From the NCBI GenBank assembly GCA_036768485.1, contig JAVLUZ010000154.1:36441769-36505768 (forward strand): a stretch of 64,000 bases of DNA, written 5' to 3'. Positions 12,284 through 25,039 of the stretch are shown one piece after another (positions within the stretch are counted from its first letter, which is position 1; each line of letters starts with the position of its first letter). This DNA is from Mermis nigrescens. Taxonomy: Eukaryota > Nematoda > Enoplea > Mermithida > Mermithidae. The notes below the pieces were generated by a model. It did no database searches. It worked only from the letters and a program-made list of their open reading frames with translations, and was not told the DNA's origin. A program made the position numbers and the translations under genes.

Positions 12284-14552
12284 TCATGGTGGGTTATTTA
12301 TCTGCGGTATATGTGACGTATGGGCGATTAAAATTGTTGTCGTTGCGATAATTGGTATTATAATATATTCCACGCTGTTTGTTTGGGAACTGCACAAAAG
12401 GTGCGTTTTGTCGTGGTTGATTAGTGTAGCGATTATCGTAACGCAATTTTGATAATTAGCACACGAATTTTGGTAATAATCGTTACGATTTTGCCTATGA
12501 TTTGATCGTGCTTGCTTAGGTTCAAAGCGGTTATCATTATTCGCATGATTAGAAGAACGATGTTGACTAGAGTTACGATATCGTGATTGAGATTGATGTA
12601 TATTTTGCGAATTCAAACGCGATGGCGAACGATGTCGGCGCAAAAAAGAACGCGACTGGCTGCAATTGCGAGCCTTGAAAAATTGTTATTTCGATCAGAT
12701 TGGGTATTATGATTACTATTATTAGACGCTTCTTGTCTCTGACGCGTAAGACATTCCTCATAGATAGGACCTATGCGCTTGCAAAAGGTACAATATTTAC
12801 AAGAGGAACTTTCTGGCTTTTCAGCATGCGATGAGCAATGAAACGTTTTATAATGCGAACAATCTGACTTGTTTTGGTTAGATGCGCGAGGAGTATCTTT
12901 AGGCACTGTGCTTCCTACAGGAGCAGCTGTTACGTACATATGGCGTTACTGCTTATTTCTCCTCAAATTCCTTATTAGCAAATTCAGCGCTTAGTGCATT
13001 GTCCAAAAATTCAGCTAATGATGCTCTAGGCTTTTTGTGATATACCTCTTTCGAAATGTGCGGTAATAAACCTTGTTTTAATTGATGTTGTATCAAATTA
13101 TTAAAATGGTGCGAGTCAACTTCAAGATAAGGGTCGGATTTTATGTTCTTCATGAAGCCAGATAATAAGCTTTAACTGATTCATTAGGCTGCTGTTTATG
13201 TGTCAAAAAACAATTAAAGAGCGTGCCGGTGTCCATTGGACAAAATTCGGCTATTAGCGCTTGTTTCGTTTGAATAAGATTGTTTTATATCAGCAGGTAA
13301 CGAATGGTATAAGCTAACGTAGCATAGGGATATCAAGAAATCAGTCATAAATTTCAAATGATCAGCTTTGTCGATATCATAGGTATCGGCAAGTGGTTAA
13401 ATTCTGCAAAATATGCTTTTATATCCGTTTTATCGCCATCGAAAAATTTTTTATTTGCAATTGCAATTTGCATTTGCGTTAAATGGTCGCAATTCAAGGA
13501 ATCAGCTGAGATGCGATTTACCACCGCGAGTCTTCGGATGAAGAATCCAAACTATGACGATGACGTCATCGGCGCGATCTACTTCTGTGACGCGAGCGAC
13601 GACTACGCGGGTGATCATAGCTGTTTGACGAGCTTTCATCAGAAAATTTTACACGGCGTCTCCTACTAGATGATTCAACTAGAGGCGCAGATTCATTTTG
13701 CAAATTTGCAGGTTCGTTATTAATGCCAGATAAATTTATCTCTATAGGTTGCATTTCGATATTTGAGGAATGCAAAACAGGATTATTATATGGTATTTCC
13801 ATATTCGCAGGATTAGGTACATATTTATTTGGAAAGATTTCGCCTTGAGGTGGAAAATATTGCAGCGGTGGTGGGTTTAAATTGTTGCTGCGAGTTCGCA
13901 TTTAAAGAATTAGGTACGAAAGAAGGCGCATTACCCAGCTTGAGTTTTGCACTGGTTTGCAAACCCGTGTTTGAAGGGTTTTGAGATCCGTGTAGTTGTC
14001 TCAGACGTACGTTCATTACAACTTTGAACGATATTTTTTCAGGGAACAGTTTCCGAAGGTGAGCGTGAATTAGATGCGCTGTTGCCGGTGGACAACAATG
14101 AAGATGCACGATGCGTACTTTCCGCACGATTAGCACTGCGCATTAAATTCAGAAAAATTTGTGCTATCAATAGAGTGGTTAACGCGCTCAGACGGATTAT
14201 TTTTGATGCGATTCGAAACTGGTTGGGGTTTAAGCATAGTGCTTAGCTCCAGACGCAATTTACGCATTTCATCCGCATTTTCCTTTTTATCTTGATTTAT
14301 GCGCGTAGAAAGGTCCGAAAATTGCAAATGGATAGCTTGTAGCGCTTTTAAAATAAGATCATTAGTCACATTAGCACTAGCACAATCTTTGTCGGCATTT
14401 CTGCTATGACTCTGATTGCTTTCTACATCAGAATCGGCGTTATCGCGCTCCGAACTGGTTTCAGGATGATTTGCCGTGTTAAGAGTAGTCGTATTATCAA
14501 TCATTGTATTATTTGATGAATTATCAATGTTAGGGTCCGATCTAGTTAGCAA
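12284..14552 (-). pseudogene. gag: Gag remnant with damaged zinc knuckle
   Basis: Several frame-shifted pieces follow one another. An Asn/Ser-rich N-terminal part with a helical stretch is at 14552-14130. A Pro/Asn-rich part ending in an Arg/Ser-rich basic tract is at 13901-13566, and a helical capsid-like piece at 13153-12953. A knuckle region at 12939-12613 reads CTFCKRIGPIYEEC. A retroviral knuckle is CX2CX4HX4C; the His position is Pro here. A His/Asn/Arg-rich tail follows to 12284. Gag proteins build the cytoplasmic particle that packages element RNA. No ATG-led intact frame remains. Confidence 0.7.
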
Positions 14553-14559
14553 GTTTGAT

Positions 14560-15389
14560 TAATGCATGCTTGCACGGTAGTCAATAACAGTTCATCATCA
14601 GACTGTGTATTGCTCGCAGCATTTAGTGACGGGTAATTGATCATTATTTGCCTTACTAGTTGCGTTTTTCTTATTCGTGTCATTACTCGCAGAATTACTC
14701 AGCTATTAGAGTCAACAGGCGCGGTGGGTAATTGGCGAGATAAAGTGGAGTGGCGTAAAGGTTTTTTCAATTTAGTGGGCGGTGTCCGCAAAACCTTTTT
14801 CCTGCCATTTTTAGGTATCAAAAACGTCGAAAAATATGACCTTGGGTAAAAGAAATTTCAGTACGTCGAAATTTTGCCCAAAATAAATGTTTTGAATTTG
14901 GCCTTTGTTGTTCCGAAAAACAGGTTTTTTCACGTGAATAGTATTTGCTTACGTGAAGCAAGATATACCTGACGTGAAATGATGAAAAAGGTAGGACTAA
15001 ACACAAGGCGCAAGAAAATGTACGTGGTTAGAAAAAGAGGTAGGTAAATACCTTTTGTGACAGGTTTTTCACCGGGAGAAAAAATGACAAATTGTCGCCT
15101 GAGGGTCAACATTTATAGAAAAATGCAGCGTGATAGCTGCCTTCGTCGATAGAGATCCGACGGAAATAGAAAAATAACGATGACTTTACCACGATACACA
15201 GAATCATCTTTACCACGGATGCTTACTTAAAATGCGCACTGCCACAATCGCGGTCGATACAACAACAAAGGTGAACGAAACGTTACACATATTTAGATGG
15301 CCAAAATAATGATTTTTTTGGATCGAAAAATAAATTTACGATGATTGATCAGTTCGGCTGTAGCTAGCAGCCTAAAGAGGGACAGTCAG
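14560..15389 (-). other. 5' leader of the LTR element
   Basis: This is the untranslated stretch between the 5' LTR (15390-16418) and gag. The first bases after the LTR on the minus strand (CTGACTGTCCCTC) should contain the primer-binding site, but I cannot match them to a particular tRNA by eye. No coding frame is convincing. Confidence 0.5.
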
Positions 15390-16418
15390 TGTAAATACAT
15401 GGCCGCTCTATGTCTACAAAGAATCGACACAGGACGGGTGTATTTGCCTTCGGGACTTACTTAGGTACGTAGGTACTTAGATCTGCTCTTAGCGCTGGTC
15501 CCGATGCGCTTAGCCTGGAATCGCCGGTCTTTGGACCCTAACAAACCTTGCGGCATCGATCCCCTCGGTCCTAATATTGCTGACCGCTTTCCGTCGGGTG
15601 ATCTCAGCAGCTACGCTAAGACCTAAGGCTACCTACCTAAATCTCGGAATTGCCGCGGAGGGTCAGTAGACCTATCTCAAAGCTCAAGTTGATGATTTAA
15701 CTTATTTCTAGGTTCGATTCGATCAGAAATGTTTTGGTTCCTAATGTACGTAGCACAATGAAATTTGAAAACAACACCAACGAGCTCTAGACTGATCAAT
15801 CATCATTAAAGATTAAATAATATTTTTGACCAATTTAGGATTGAGGAAAGAGTTAAGACTTGAACGAAATAAGTAATCATACGAAATTTCCCTATCCTTC
15901 CACTCAGAGTCCCGAAATCCTCGACGTTAGGAACTTCCGTCCTTACCCTCGGTATAACCCGAAACCCCCTGGGTAGGTTTTCCAATTTATTTCGATCACT
16001 ATATACCGCGGCCTAGCTGCGGGATAACAAAATAACACAAAAAGAAAAGAAAACGTACTCCACTATACAAGCGTACGACTTCCAACCGAACTAACTAAGA
16101 TGGCCATGTAGGACCATTACAGTAAATGGAATTATTGTCAAAATAACATAATAATGGAATAATTTTATATCAGATCGAATGTTCTCGATTATGATAAGCG
16201 GTTATGCATAAAATAATTACTATTATCATATACTTAACTCTATGTTACCGGACAAGTATCTTGATGTTTCTTATTATTGAAAATTGGGGAAAAAGTGGGA
16301 AGACCGAAGGCATAGCCCACAGTACACTATCGTAGATAGCTACTAGTATTGGCTATGTAAGTGGCTACCGCGAACTGCTAAGGCAAGTTCGCCAAAACGT
16401 GTAACTCTCGCAGTTACA
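15390..16418 (-). repeat. Right LTR (5' LTR of the minus-strand element)
   Basis: It is complete, 1029 bp, TGTAA...TTACA, followed by the AACA target duplicate. It is nearly identical to 3036-4071 apart from scattered substitutions and short indels. Confidence 0.9.
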
Positions 16419-16422
16419 AACA

Positions 16423-19400
16423 CTAAGAACCTATTTATAGGATGTGCATTAAAAGTAATGTCATATGTAAGGTAGTATGTACCAAATTAACCTTTATTAT
16501 GTTCTACCAACACCGTACCTACACCTTCACGCTAGCCAGTGAACCATTACAATAAAACAAAACTATCATCGATTACTCAACTTTATTTTAATTGTCAAAT
16601 ATCTGGATTGGCATTTTCACACAAGCCAATACGGTCGTCGAAGAATCTTCTACAAGTTCCAAGTTGACGTCTATTGGCTTTTGAAATAGCAATGTATGTG
16701 TATGTCCTACGAAAAAACTGTTACAATTACAGGCGCAACTATGTAAGTGAACCTAAATTTTTGTGTTAATCTACTCTTACATTTGTAAAATTATATGTGA
16801 AGAAACCTACATAATACAAAAATTTCATTTTGATGAGAGCACTGTGTGTTCGAGGATCATTACTTTTGTAGAATATTCCTTCTTTTTTTCGTACTTAAAA
16901 TTTTCCCTAAAACGTTGTTTGCTTCCAGCTCATCGCTTTGCATGGTTCGCAATGCAAATAATAGACTCGAAAATTGTCCTAAGCAGAGGACTTCATCAAC
17001 TCTGCCTCGACTCTTTATGCAGTGTGAAATACATACATGTACCTACTATATCAATGCCAACAGGGTTGTACCCAAGCGATCACTGCACCGTTTTCTCTGC
17101 TATGCTATCGGAGTTCAATTAATCTATAGAGAAGCCAGCTTTGAGATGACAAGATTTTAAATACAGATATAAAACGCTAGATTAAGGTAAAAACTGTATT
17201 CTTTCGCAGTTTCTGATTCACTTGCAGAAAATTTTTGATTGTTATAAATGCTGCCCTTTTTTATCATAATTTTTCCTAACAATATTTCGGTCTATAATCC
17301 CCTAAACTCCCCATGTGCTTGCCTGATTTGACCTTAATCAAAAATTCAGTATTGTCGAATGAAGAAAGCTTATTTTACTATTTTATGAACAACAAATTCT
17401 TTTCGTATTATTCCATAGATTTTTCAAAATTTTGGCCTTCTAATAAACTAAACAGTTTTAACGATATGCATGCTTGAAATTCAAACATAACGTTGTATAA
17501 TGTATAATGCCGTATCGCGCGAAAAGCTTTATTTGTTTGCTCTTATAGCTCAATTTATGAGGAAAGCGGGGACAATTAGAGTGTCTGAAACTGAATCTGA
17601 TTATCCATTGAGTATTTTTTCAGTAATGCCTTCCAATCTGAAAACTGTCTCAAAAACAATTATGCTGCTTGATTTATATTTACAAGCTAATCCCTCTGAC
17701 AAAACATACTAGATATTTAAAAAGAATTTTCTTCATGAAAGCTATAACCGTGAACTCTTTACATAGTCTGTTTTGTAAACAGTTGAATTTATAGGTTAGT
17801 TCAGTAATCTGGCAGCCTATGAACTTATGATAAACATGGATCACGGAATATCCGGAACAATTTTTTCCGACAGCTCAAGTTATATCGTACACGAAGTAGG
17901 ATCTCGAGCACGTAAATTCTCCTTAGGTCCCATAAGCACATATATATTTGCAATCAGACATCGCTCATATTTTCATAAAACACTACTATGTCGAAATTCG
18001 AGTATAGGCAAAATAGCAACGTTGATTAAAAGATGCAAAGGATGCAAAGGAGCCTTACGCATACTGAGAAATTTCTGGGAAATCGTTTAAAAAATATAAT
18101 ACTAGTAAAGCCGCAAAAGGTCGATATTGACTTTTCCAGGTGGTCATAAATGTCCTTTAAAATTTCATGTTGCGCTAGATTATTTTCGATGCAGAAAAAA
18201 TCTTTTGTGTGCTTGGAAGGGGGTCTGGACTGAATCTCCCGAGAATCTGAAAGACTCCCAGACTTGAATTTGTGATACCATTTTTCAGGCGCGCGCGGAC
18301 CATAAGGGCGTTGGGGGACGGCATCCCCCAAAACCCTGTTGTAAATATTTGAGCAGCAGATATATGTACGTTGGAATGCGCCCAAAACTGAGCTAAAAAA
18401 CGCAAAAACAATAAAAAGTTTCCGCCGAATCGTCATTATTTTTCGTTATAGTGTTCGAGCATTGTGTTTAGAATCTCGAACCAGCTAAAATATTCCAGTA
18501 CTTCATTCAGTGATTTAATGTACTATTTATCGGTTGGAATTCGATACGCTGGTTGGACATCTTAATGTGTGAAAATAATTTTTTGTCGGCTCGGCAATTT
18601 TTCTTTTCATTTTTCAGTTCAGTACGCATTTAATTTCCTTTCATTTCATTTCACATTTCACATTTGATTTCATTTCACAGTTTTTACGTATAAATGAGCT
18701 GGTTTACTGTTTTAAGGTTGAGTTTAAGACCACTATTCGGCTTATTTTGTAAAAGTTTTGATGTTACAATTTGATATTTCATTTCACAAAATTTCGGGCA
18801 TTTGGAGCGCCACCTCAAATCCCCAGCTGTAAAAGCGAGTGTGTTTCTTACATTCTCTTAGAATATAAAGCAATCAAATGATCGAGTTTGTATAAATGTA
18901 TAACCTAACCCGTAAGGCGAGACCGCCCCGTGCGCATCCCCTGAATAGAAAAATTTTCTCACAAAAGTCGCCAAAGTAAAAAAATTGAAAAATCCTTAAA
19001 GCGCGTTCAAAACTTCGTCAAAACAGGTTTGTAGTGTACTTTTAAATTTTCTCTGCGCTTCGCGCCGGATTTATTGTTAATATACATACACATATCTAGT
19101 TTTTATTCACTCACACTGCTCAAAAAAAGCTCAAATATCAGTTAAACATAGAGAACATGTCGAATTTGTACGGCGCTTTTCGCGAATTATGCATTTTTCA
19201 TATTGTTTTTCCTCGAAAAACACAAAGATTGATTACAAACATCAAGATTAACATGCTAATCTTGATTGGCTGATCAGAAATCGGTTGTGTTGATAGCTTG
19301 GACGATAGATTTCTGGAAAGTTCGTCGTACTTTTTCGAAATTTTCCTTTGACGATGTTTAGAGCTCGTCGAGAAATGCTCAAAATGCCTTTGTTGTTCTC

Positions 19401-21055
19401 GTCTCTCTCGAATGGTTCTCGAGATGGTAACGTCCCGGGTGACCGACAGTCCCGGGTCACCAACAGTCCCGGGTCACCGATGTCCCGGGCCACCGACAGT
19501 CTCGGGTGACCGACAGTCCCGGGTCACCGACAAATAGTATAAAAATAGACTCTAATCAGGTCAAAAGTCCCGAAGTGACCGAACAGTACCTACTGGCCGA
19601 CTGTTTCAAGTGGCCGACAGTCCCGGTGGCCGACTGTACCGGGTGGCCGACAATCCCGATGGCCGACAAGTACCGGGTGATCGATAGATGGCATGAAAAT
19701 TGCCTAATGACCCGATTGTACTATCAGCAATGAATAAATATGCTTTTCAAATCGAAATACGTAATCTGTTTCATTCTCTTAGAATAGCAATAAAGTTTGC
19801 ACTGTCATAAATGTGAATATAAACTTATTATATGTACATATTGTATTGTGTATAAACTTATCAAATGTGCATATTTACTAACAATTTTGTATCAAATATC
19901 AAATATTCATTTTTGTCTAGTCGTCTTTAAGATCTTAAATTACTTACATTTTTGTGCGCCTTAAATTCGCCTACAGCGTAGGTTTCACATGCGCTATGGA
20001 ATGCATAAGCAATTAATCGCGTTTAGGCACCTTCAGAATCAAAAAATTCTAAAATAAAACCTCATTTGCATTTTGAATCGGGCGGATACTTAATCCTTTT
20101 GTCAAAATAAACATTTTTAAGTGGAGCGTTGCACAGTATTTTCGAAAACTGAGAAAATGGCTGCACAAAAGTCTTGGCTACGCCTCTGTTTTTGGTTAAA
20201 TGGCGAGTAAATCATTTGATGGCACTTTCGCAGCACTGAAGCATTGCAGCCACAATAAGTTTAAGTAGGGTAGCACTAAAATATTACGAAATGTAAATAA
20301 TAGGCCTTTTTTACCAAATCCTGCATGTTTTAAATTTGCTATGAATTCATTTGAGCAATGTTATTGCATTGGTAAAACTATTTATGTGCATAAATAGGTA
20401 CCTACTTGAAAAGGCATTAAGTTTCCGAAATCATTAGTCAGTTAGGAAATTTCATGACAATTTTATTATTATACCACTAGTCGGTCACCCGGGACTGTCG
20501 GCCAGACGAGAATTTTTTGATTGATAGATCTATTCGTAAAACCATTTGTCGGTCACCCGGGACTGTCCGTCACCCGGGACTGTCGGTCACCCGGGACTGT
20601 CGGTCACTCGGGACTGCCGGTCACCCGGGACACAATCCTCGAGATATCTGACTTCAAATTTCCGGAATGCCCTCCCCCAAATTTTTCCTGGATCGGTTGG
20701 GTGGCTATTTTTGTGATCTTGCTAAAAAGGACCTCCAGAAATTGGTTGTTGTCCATTTGTGCTCTCAAACCCTCGTTATATAAAAGAAATCAAATTTGAG
20801 AATATTATTTTTGAAATCCATATTCAGTTGTCTTTATACTAATACGTCGAAGAAATGGACGACTTACTGTCGGATAAATCCTTTTAATTTCAATCTCTGA
20901 ACTAAACGAGTTAACCGAGTTAGCCGTAATTGAGCACGGTCCTTGAACACCATTGCAATTTTTGTTAAGGTTGCCGAATGGATGTTTTGTTGCACCCATT
21001 TTTCCACTTAAATTGAAGTCCACTGTCCTATCGGTCGTTGAAAATTTATTCGATA
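16423..21055. repeat. Dispersed repeat, copy A, right part
   Basis: Ordered matches to copy B run through this stretch: 16440-16740 to 47190-47475, 16740-16990 to 47927-48150, 16965-17110 to 54090-54230, 17766-17830 to 55063-55130, 18105-18200 to 58690-58790, 20765-20866 to 58940-59054 and 20866-21050 to 60100-60275. No protein-coding gene is apparent; frames at 16763-17160 lie in alignable but non-conserved sequence. Positions 18200-20740 include material absent from B, among it the foldback-like element at 19426. Confidence 0.7.
19426..20637. mobile_element. Foldback-like element 1 (iterated CCCGGGTGACCGACAGT ends)
   Basis: Inverted ends (19426-19690 and 20476-20637) consist of repeated 17-bp units of the type GTCCCGGGTGACCGACA. 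The flanking 8-bp duplication is CTCGAGAT (19418-19425 and 20638-20645). Tips read GGTAACGTCCCGGG and, inverted, GATTGTGTCCCGGG; the second resembles the tip of the element at 48151. No transposase is present. Confidence 0.8.
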
Positions 21056-21107
21056 AAAATCACACGAACGTGCGTATCTAATACGGATCATTTTGTGGCA
21101 GTCACTC

Positions 21108-21286
21108 TCGGACATGCGCGTGGGGGTTTTGGAATGGAAAAATATGAAATTTTCAACGAAAAGGAAAATGAGACAAAACGAAGGCCAAAAAGAAAAACTT
21201 CTTTATAAGTGCTTTAAATTTACTAGAAACCCCATGTAATGTAGTTTTAACGCTATACCCCCAGGGCAGTCATGCTGTGCATCTAT
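21108..21286. mobile_element. MITE of the GACATGCACGTG family, shortened copy
   Basis: It starts TCGGACATGCGCG and ends CATGCTGTGCATCTAT. It shares the block AAAATGAGACAAAACGAAGG and the following T-rich block with the copies at 47638 and 56071, but lacks their GACCCCTC segment. The flanks are only weakly similar, so the duplication is uncertain. Confidence 0.65.
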
Positions 21287-21289
21287 GGT

Positions 21290-21627
21290 CACATGCCCCG
21301 TCAGACTTGAATTTTTGCATGAACCGTTCAGCATTATATTTTGTTCATAATTGAATAAAGATAACTTTTTTATCAATGGAAAAGACAACATGCATTGCAT
21401 GCCAGATAATTGTCCCTTTCCATGGTGAATTTACGGGCTGCGTGGGCGGCTGCCTCTTCCCCCTGGCCCAGTTGGCGATATGAAGGAAAACGGCTTTTGT
21501 AGTGATTTTCGGCCACTGTATCGCTATCCTCGAATTTTTCAGGCGCTCTGTGCAACATGAGGCCTATAAGTACATTTATTAACTTTCTTTGCGACCTGGA
21601 ATCCATATTTTTGCACCAGGATATATA
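21290..21627. other. Gene-free stretch
   Basis: There is one short minus-strand frame (21606-21373) without a recognisable domain. I see no other signal between the MITE and the Helitron-like repeat. Confidence 0.3.
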
Positions 21628-21813
21628 TCATAGGTAGCGCGATAGCGCTACCTATAATATACTCGGCCATCCTTTTTTCTTATATGTTTATCAAAGCGAG
21701 TGACTCACAGCAACAACCGCACACATCTGAAGGTGCGGTTTTTTTTAAAAGTAAATAATAAAAAACTTATATACCCTTTTTTTGTTTCCACTCATTACCG
21801 AGCTAGTCGTGAG

Positions 21814-22076
21814 CCATACGTGGGCAGCAAGAAAATTCTGGGGGGTGCAAGATTTTTTTTGAAGGTCGAAAAATGGCCTTAAAAATGGTGGTATGGCGAT
21901 AAAAACACCGAGTTTTCGACGTTTCTCCATCAAGCACTATCCATTGGCATCAAAAAATTGCGAAAAAACGAAAAAAATTTCAAAAATTGAATTCTGGGGG
22001 GTATTTTGATTTCTGGGGGGGTATTTTGATTTCTGGGGGTGCATACCCCAAACTCCCCCCCCCACGCCCAGGTGTG
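21814..22076. mobile_element. Short MITE (CATACGTGGGC family) inside R copy 1
   Basis: It is flanked by GTCGTGAG (21806-21813) and GTCGTGAC (22077-22084), a 7-of-8 match. It starts CCATACGTGGGCAGCAAG and ends CCCACGCCCAGGTGTG. R copy 2 is uninterrupted at the corresponding place near 37310, giving an empty site. Confidence 0.85.
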
Positions 22077-22580
22077 GTCGTGACTCGTGAGTGTGTAAAG
22101 TTTACACCAAAAATATAAATGATCGGCGGAGGGCCAATTTTTTTAAAAATGTTCTCCCTGATTAGTGGTTTACGCTTCTGGTCTTAAAATTTCTTTACAC
22201 TCATTAGTTGTTGCACAGGAGTGTAAATTAGACGCTTTTTTACTGTTTTCACGTGCACAAGCATATCTAACTCAGTTTTACATTCTATGCAGTCTGATTG
22301 GTTTCAAAAGGTAGACGGTTATAAAATCTAGGAGAGACTTTATTTTTTTGAAGTAATATTTTCAAATTTAGAGGCGGTTTATTGCAAAGAGTCTGGGACA
22401 AAAATTTTTTTCCCCGCCATATTCTCCACTTAGTAGACTCAGATTTTTCTTATTTCAGAGGATTTTTGGCTCGTCTTTGACAAATAATAATTTTTATTAT
22501 CATAAATGCACTATTATTAAACTTCAGTAGCATGATGAATATTTTCCAATATAGTATAATCAAGCTGAAATCGGCCGATG

Positions 22581-22665
22581 TGTTGAGTTGGTGCAGTGGC
22601 TGACGTCCGTTCTCGCATGTGGATTTAAAAAAAGAATAATGGGTTCAAGTCTTCTGATCACTAAC
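22581..22665 (+). repeat. tRNA-like (SINE-head) sequence
   Basis: A pol III A-box-like segment (TTGGTGCAGTGGC, 22588-22600) lies about 50 nt before a B-box-like segment (GGGTTCAAGTCTT, 22641-22653), the spacing of a tRNA with a long variable arm. Acceptor pairing is not evident, so a tRNA-derived SINE head or pseudogene is likelier than a tRNA gene. Confidence 0.35.
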
Positions 22666-24228
22666 TTTTTTCATTTTTCCAATTCTTTCGGCAAAACCAT
22701 GCACTTCATTTGACTTATTCATCTATTTAGGTTCTGTAGATCACACTGTTTTTGTTTTTTGAATTTTGTCTCAGTTCTCGAATGGGAGTGTAAAGAGTGC
22801 GAAAATTTGGGTGTGAAAAGACACATTTCGGTCGAGTTTTCGACTTGTTTATGTCTGCTAACAACTCCGGTTATGAGTTTCAAGAAATTTTTTCTGACAG
22901 AAATGTATATACGGAGCAAGGGCTATCTTGTGCTTACCAGCAAACTTTTCTACAATCAATATGCAGTTAGTACCAGGGCTTTAAACTTTACACTCTAGTG
23001 GATGAGTAAAAAAACAGATTTTGTCCAAGATTTCTTTGCCAACTTTTTCGGTTATTAGTTAGGATGAATTGAATAAAATAGAAATGAAGTAACGTCTAAG
23101 CGCTACACGTCGAAGCAAATTGCCTTCAAAAAAACGTAATATTGAGTTATTTAAGGGGGTAAACTTCGAAATATGTGGTGTAAAATGGCCGAAAAATCAG
23201 GTTTTTTCGTATTTTGATTGGTAAATCATATCAAATATTTTGTGGAACATAAGTTTGGCACATAGAAACGTACTACAATTAAAGGGCTACAAACTGGCCT
23301 GAACCGAATTTATTTACACTCAATGGGGCGTTAGGCTCAGATTTTTAAAGTTTACAATGTGGTGGACAGTGGAAAAATACGTGCTTGTCCATTTTTTGTT
23401 CGCCACATTCTCTTATCAGAAGTCGGGCGAGGTCGAATAGGATAAAAATAAAGTCCTTTCTAAGGGGTACGCGTCACAGCGAATTGCGTTTGTTTACATC
23501 AATATTTAGCTTTTTCGATAGGTGTTAAAGTCAAAAAATGAGGGAGTTAAACGCGTTTCTGTCTTGTTTTTTTCTGCCAAGTTCTGGGTTATGAGTCTGG
23601 ACATAATCTCAAGTCTTAAAATGAACCAGAAACCAAATGTGATACGCTAGTTTGTTTGCACTCAACAGTGGTGTAAAGTGGTTTACATCTGATATTTATT
23701 TGTCCTCGAGCTATTGTGGAGACTTAATTTTTTAATAAATGCTGATCACAATATCAGGGTAATACCAGAATTACGAATCCGACTGAAATTTTCTTTACAC
23801 TCCTGTGGTTGTGTAAAGTTTACACTGCATATTAACTTTAGTTCTAGAGCCTTACGGAAGCTTAATTTTTTTCAAAATGTCCTACGTAAAATCAGAATTG
23901 GGAATCTGACTGTTAGTTTTCTCTACACCTAGTAGTTGTGTAAAGTTTGCACTATTCATTTGTTCTTAATATGTAGTTTATACTACAAATTTATTTTACT
24001 TCCAAATCTGAGTGTTAGTGTTCATTACACTTGATATTTGCGTAAAGTTTATGCTGAAAAACTTTGATCTGTTTAAATAATGTAAGGTTGTCTTGTTTAA
24101 AAAGAATAATGCTGATGTTAAGAACAATATTGTTTTCCGCGTTCTTGGACTGCCGTCATTATTGTGGCATGTTACTGTATGTGTTTACTGACTGATGTAC
24201 TCATATCATGCTAATTAAAAGTAGGGTA

Positions 24229-25035
24229 CTAGCAAAGAAAAATGCTCCGATGGAACAAAAAGATGAAAATACTCGGAATTGTGGATTGTTATGGATGTAA
24301 AAGGATGGGACTAGGAAAAAGCTACCTAAAGTCGCAAAATCTGCTAAAGATCACACTTTCTGTAAGCAACGCAGAAAATCGAAGTATATTCTGCGGCCAA
24401 CACATTAAAGTAAATATTCAACCATAAAAATGATTGAAAAAGCAGCACGTTAGCTATGCAGTAGCTATGGGAAATGATATTGAGAAAACTAACAGTTTTT
24501 CTAAGCCAATTGAATGAAATAGCACACAATCGATGCATCCAAGACAATTGAAGAAATTGTTGGTTTAAAAGAGTAGGAAACGCGTAAGTTGACTTGAAAC
24601 GAAACAGAATAAATGTAGGTACACTAGCATGCCCGTAACGATTGTATGCACTAATCAATCGGCCCCTGCTTTGCTTGCTATAATGCTCATAACAAAATAA
24701 AACAACTTTAAATACAATATCACTTAGTTTTCTATCAATCAGGATACGAAGCTAGTCAGCGTTGCTACTTGCCAGCAATTTTAAAAAAAGTAAACATTAA
24801 AGATTTCGTTTATACACTCTTATCTGAAACTTTGAAAATCATTTAAAAAAGACACTTTTTTAGAGGTCGCAGAATATACTTCGATTTTTTGCGTTGCTTA
24901 GAGAAAGTGTGATTTTTAGCAGATTTTGCGACTTTAGGTAGCTTTTTCCTAGTCCCCTCCTTTTACATCCTTAACAATCCAGAATTCCAAGTATATTCAT
25001 CTTTTTTGTTCCATCGGAGAATTTTTCTTTGCTAG
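24229..25035. repeat. Palindromic 3' module of R copy 1
   Basis: Inverted repeats of about 170 bp (CTAGCAAAGAAAAATGCTCC... and its inverse) enclose about 450 bp. The enclosed piece is in the opposite orientation in R copy 2 (40232-40996). TA flanks both sides here, so a separate TA-inserting MITE is an alternative reading. Confidence 0.75.
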
Positions 25036-25039
25036 TAAT

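Larger units (their letters stand above)
3036..16418 (-). mobile_element. Ty3/gypsy-type LTR retrotransposon, degenerate, minus strand
   Basis: Two direct repeats of about 1.03 kb (3036-4071 and 15390-16418) flank a 13.4-kb unit. The LTRs have the usual TG...CA ends (TGTAA / TTACA), and the unit is bordered by a 4-bp duplication AACA (3032-3035 and 16419-16422). Copy B of the surrounding repeat has one AACA at this place (near 47130), which is the empty site. Read on the minus strand the order is gag, protease, RT, RNase H and then an unrecognised long coding region. Frameshifts, stops and nested insertions make it inactive. No integrase signature was found. Confidence 0.9.
21628..25035. mobile_element. 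Helitron-like repeat R, copy 1
   Basis: It is a non-autonomous repeat of about 3.4 kb, alignable with 37150-40996. Both copies begin TC and end CTAG, and sit between A and T, which is the Helitron rule (5'-TC, 3'-CTRR, insertion in A/T, no duplication). Just inside the 5' end is a hairpin, GGTAGCGCGATAGCGCTACC. The body is full of diverged TGTAAAGTTTACACT units in both orientations; the 3' end is a palindromic module (24229-25035). No Rep/helicase is encoded and no strong hairpin precedes CTAG, so Helitron is likely but not proven. This copy gained a MITE (21814) that copy 2 lacks. Confidence 0.6.

Noticed and set aside
16763..17160. Overlapping frames of 119 and 104 codons in repeat copy A
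   Set aside because: The sequence aligns with copy B, where the frames are not kept, and no domain is recognisable.
22581..22665. Functional tRNA gene
   Set aside because: Box A and box B spacing fits, but acceptor-stem pairing and a clear anticodon arm are not visible.
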